Source: Candidatus Zixiibacteriota bacterium
Lineage (GTDB): Bacteria > Zixibacteria > MSB-5A5 > GN15 > JACZUZ01
Assembly (NCBI GenBank): GCA_022563625.1
Contig: JADFNA010000087.1
Location: 1-6,850 of the forward strand
Reading direction: 5' to 3'
DNA length: 6,850 nucleotides
Shown here piece by piece: positions 6,201 to 6,850 of this stretch. Position numbers and translations under genes: made by a program. Under the pieces are notes generated by a model. That model did not search any database, was not told where the DNA came from, and was given only the letters and a program-made list of their open reading frames with translations. Position 1 is the first letter of the stretch, and every line of letters begins with the position of its first letter.

Positions 6201-6850
6201 CACGTCCTTGAAAACCAGACGCGCGCCGTTGAGTGTAAACTTGCCGCGCGCTGATGCGATTCGGCTCTCGTGAAAATTGGTTTTCATCGTCATTCCGCGT
6301 ATCTCCAAAGCGTAGGCGCCTTCAAAGGCCTGCACTCCAGCCAGCACATTCAAACTGTCGACCCGCCAGTTTTTACGGATGCCGCGTAAACTGACACTGG
6401 CGTGGTTGAGAGCCAGCAGGTCAATCGAAAATGACGGTGAAGAAAGCGGCTGTGGGTCTTCCCGGCCAATCGGCCGCGGAATCAGCCACTGCCCGCTGGT
6501 GTCCTGCAGAACAGTGAATACAGCCGAATCAATAACAAGCGTCTGTATACTCAAACGGCCGCGCCAGATGTCGGCCAGTGAATACATGACGCGGATACGC
6601 GGAATATCGGCCAGCAGATAGCGAAGATTTCCATCATCGTAGTGTATCTGGACATCCTGAATGTCCAGCGCGGTAAAATAGTCGCCTTCAATAGCGCCGA
6701 TTGTCACCTCCACAGGCGCCTGGACCCCAACGATGTCTTTCAACTCACGGTTGAGTCCGTATTCCAGTAAACCGAAATGAAAAACAGCGATAAATGCGAT
6801 GACAACCGCCAGCGCCGCTGCGAAAATTAACCAGGCCAATATCTTGATCG
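3288..6850 (-). CDS. tamB: TamB-like translocation and assembly protein (DUF490), 5' end beyond the window
   Basis: Large envelope protein of the AsmA/TamB class: anchored in the inner membrane by an N-terminal helix, spanning the periplasm as a long beta-rich groove, and touching its Omp85 partner through its C-terminal domain. Family roles are outer-membrane protein assembly and phospholipid transport between membranes. Numbered from a TTG at 6839, 1183 residues are visible (E. coli TamB is 1259). Residues 1-24 are a transmembrane segment (LIFAAALAVVIAFIAVF). The middle is a long run of alternating hydrophobic/polar strands, with no cysteine motifs or catalytic signatures. From about 880 to the end is the TamB C-terminal domain, with GTLDKPIISYYDDPSI (1038-1053), SQDQLYEYLALGF (1060-1072), LGLYLSPQLY, and an end in aromatic GLDW. 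The TTG is probably not the start: the frame stays open to the edge (ATC AAG ATA TTG), and a lysine just before the hydrophobic run suggests a start a few codons upstream. Promoter not in view. Confidence 0.92.
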   Translation of the reverse strand, partial: IKILAWLIFAAALAVVIAFIAVFHFGLLEYGLNRELKDIVGVQAPVEVTIGAIEGDYFTALDIQDVQIHYDDGNLRYLLADIPRIRVMYSLADIWRGRLSIQTLVIDSAVFTVLQDTSGQWLIPRPIGREDPQPLSSPSFSIDLLALNHASVSLRGIRKNWRVDSLNVLAGVQAFEGAYALEIRGMTMKTNFHESRIASARGKFTLNGARLVFKDVEFDMQRAGFAADGFIALDSFNEGRIDLKDFHLDLAYLGQTLGKDLTGDVALSGSFTLDSAGIEGPLQLAGTFQGRPFESLSAHIRYADRVIRADTIRGIALNGCRIKGSLELDLSGEDERYKFDGSIQHLNIANLAPGAVQSDLSGRIELDGIGFRSATMKIDVSLDLDESELSIFRVHRARGDVQICTDSLRIFPGFSVEYFENSFDGAGKIEFGGAINVRGRAFLNNLERFDGMTFIEELGGRAQSTYSLSGDLLNPNISGSMYSDSIWLYEFFSANSSYDFAVDRFLTRRQGNVFARVSDISAWDFPLESISAGLRIDSNIVYFDSLSVGAGDAHLTTSGVMDYAQNPQPIKLSGLTLDFGESSYHDLDTVRMLYDTTGIEFLELPLKSNGETVRAQGRVNFDQSFDLTFELTNVNIAPWTSLSTKLPNLEGSLTCQAGAVGDSSDVSFYITGQIDSLTYSNLALGDLMCKLSYADKLLKVDTLHLFSPGGNHSLSGTVPLDLRIDGLTDNPFPAEQSLTALSTETNFDIVSFFLPQIEKLSGTLTATAQLSGTPFKPHLNGRAAFRGNELKIYELEVPAESLYLDLSMQNQFITIDSGSCVFPPRVRKPGEHKKFDARRMGRVTIAEGSRMEILDVDSIDYHISLTATNIPVTYTLGALSGKVDAELAISGVTPPSVTGKVNVISGLYEEEFLEEDAGYVLLSQFERPDSWDMNVDVTIVSNTVVRNSDMDAEFKGSANARRIRGLWSYVYNLEVIRGRVFLPASTFRLDAGGTVVNDDYSINNPNLNLIARRKVRVPQLDIAESGSPKTRQVDAVIQVTGTLDKPIISYYDDPSINDRDKISQDQLYEYLALGFQLDTRQSGWQAAGESAVEGAASALSASLTRAGARTIGVETFDINPDLDVERTEVTLGLYLSPQLYTYGKSDIGVSGQEVGFEYYIGRHLLLQGRRDEDDHYFFFLHWGLDW

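Noticed and set aside
6837..6839. TTG as the true start of the TamB-like gene
   Set aside because: The frame stays open to the right edge with Ile-Lys-Ile before it, and a signal anchor normally has a charged residue ahead of the hydrophobic run; the real start is most likely outside the window.

Overview
The window is a compact, gene-dense piece of a Gram-negative (double-membraned) bacterial chromosome. Every gene that can be supported lies on the minus strand. The diderm call is direct: one gene encodes an Omp85-family outer-membrane beta-barrel with POTRA domains and a signal peptide, and its partner encodes a TamB-like periplasm-spanning protein. Base composition is balanced to slightly GC-rich, and the sequence holds no taxonomic marker. 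The divergence of the proteins from proteobacterial TamA/TamB and the tamB-before-tamA order would suit a lineage outside Proteobacteria, such as an FCB-type or candidate phylum, but that is only inference.

Layout in the direction of transcription (right to left). Positions 6850-3288 hold a TamB/DUF490 protein whose extreme N-terminus lies beyond the right edge. Its stop codon is followed two bases later by the ATG of a TamA/BamA-family protein (3285-1366), so the two are almost certainly co-transcribed and translationally coupled. A 301-base gap (1365-1065) follows. It carries no convincing terminator, but it has a near-consensus sigma-70-type promoter (TTGACT, 16 bases, TATACT) pointing left and a leader of about 180 bases with several possible RNA helices. 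The left part (1064-1) is the first 354 codons of a NifS/IscS-type cysteine desulfurase. It includes the PLP lysine and the catalytic cysteine loop, and its C-terminus lies beyond the left edge.

Function. The tamB-tamA pair is expected to form an inner-to-outer-membrane machine used in outer-membrane protein insertion and/or phospholipid transport. The cysteine desulfurase supplies sulfur for iron-sulfur clusters and thiolated tRNA. It has its own promoter and no evident functional tie to the envelope genes.

There are no mobile elements, CRISPR arrays, tRNA or rRNA genes. The least ordinary part is the gap before the desulfurase gene: a long leader with mutually exclusive pairings, a perfect 8-base tandem repeat next to the ribosome binding site, and a start codon that is probably mis-assignable. 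I found no convincing new biological system.
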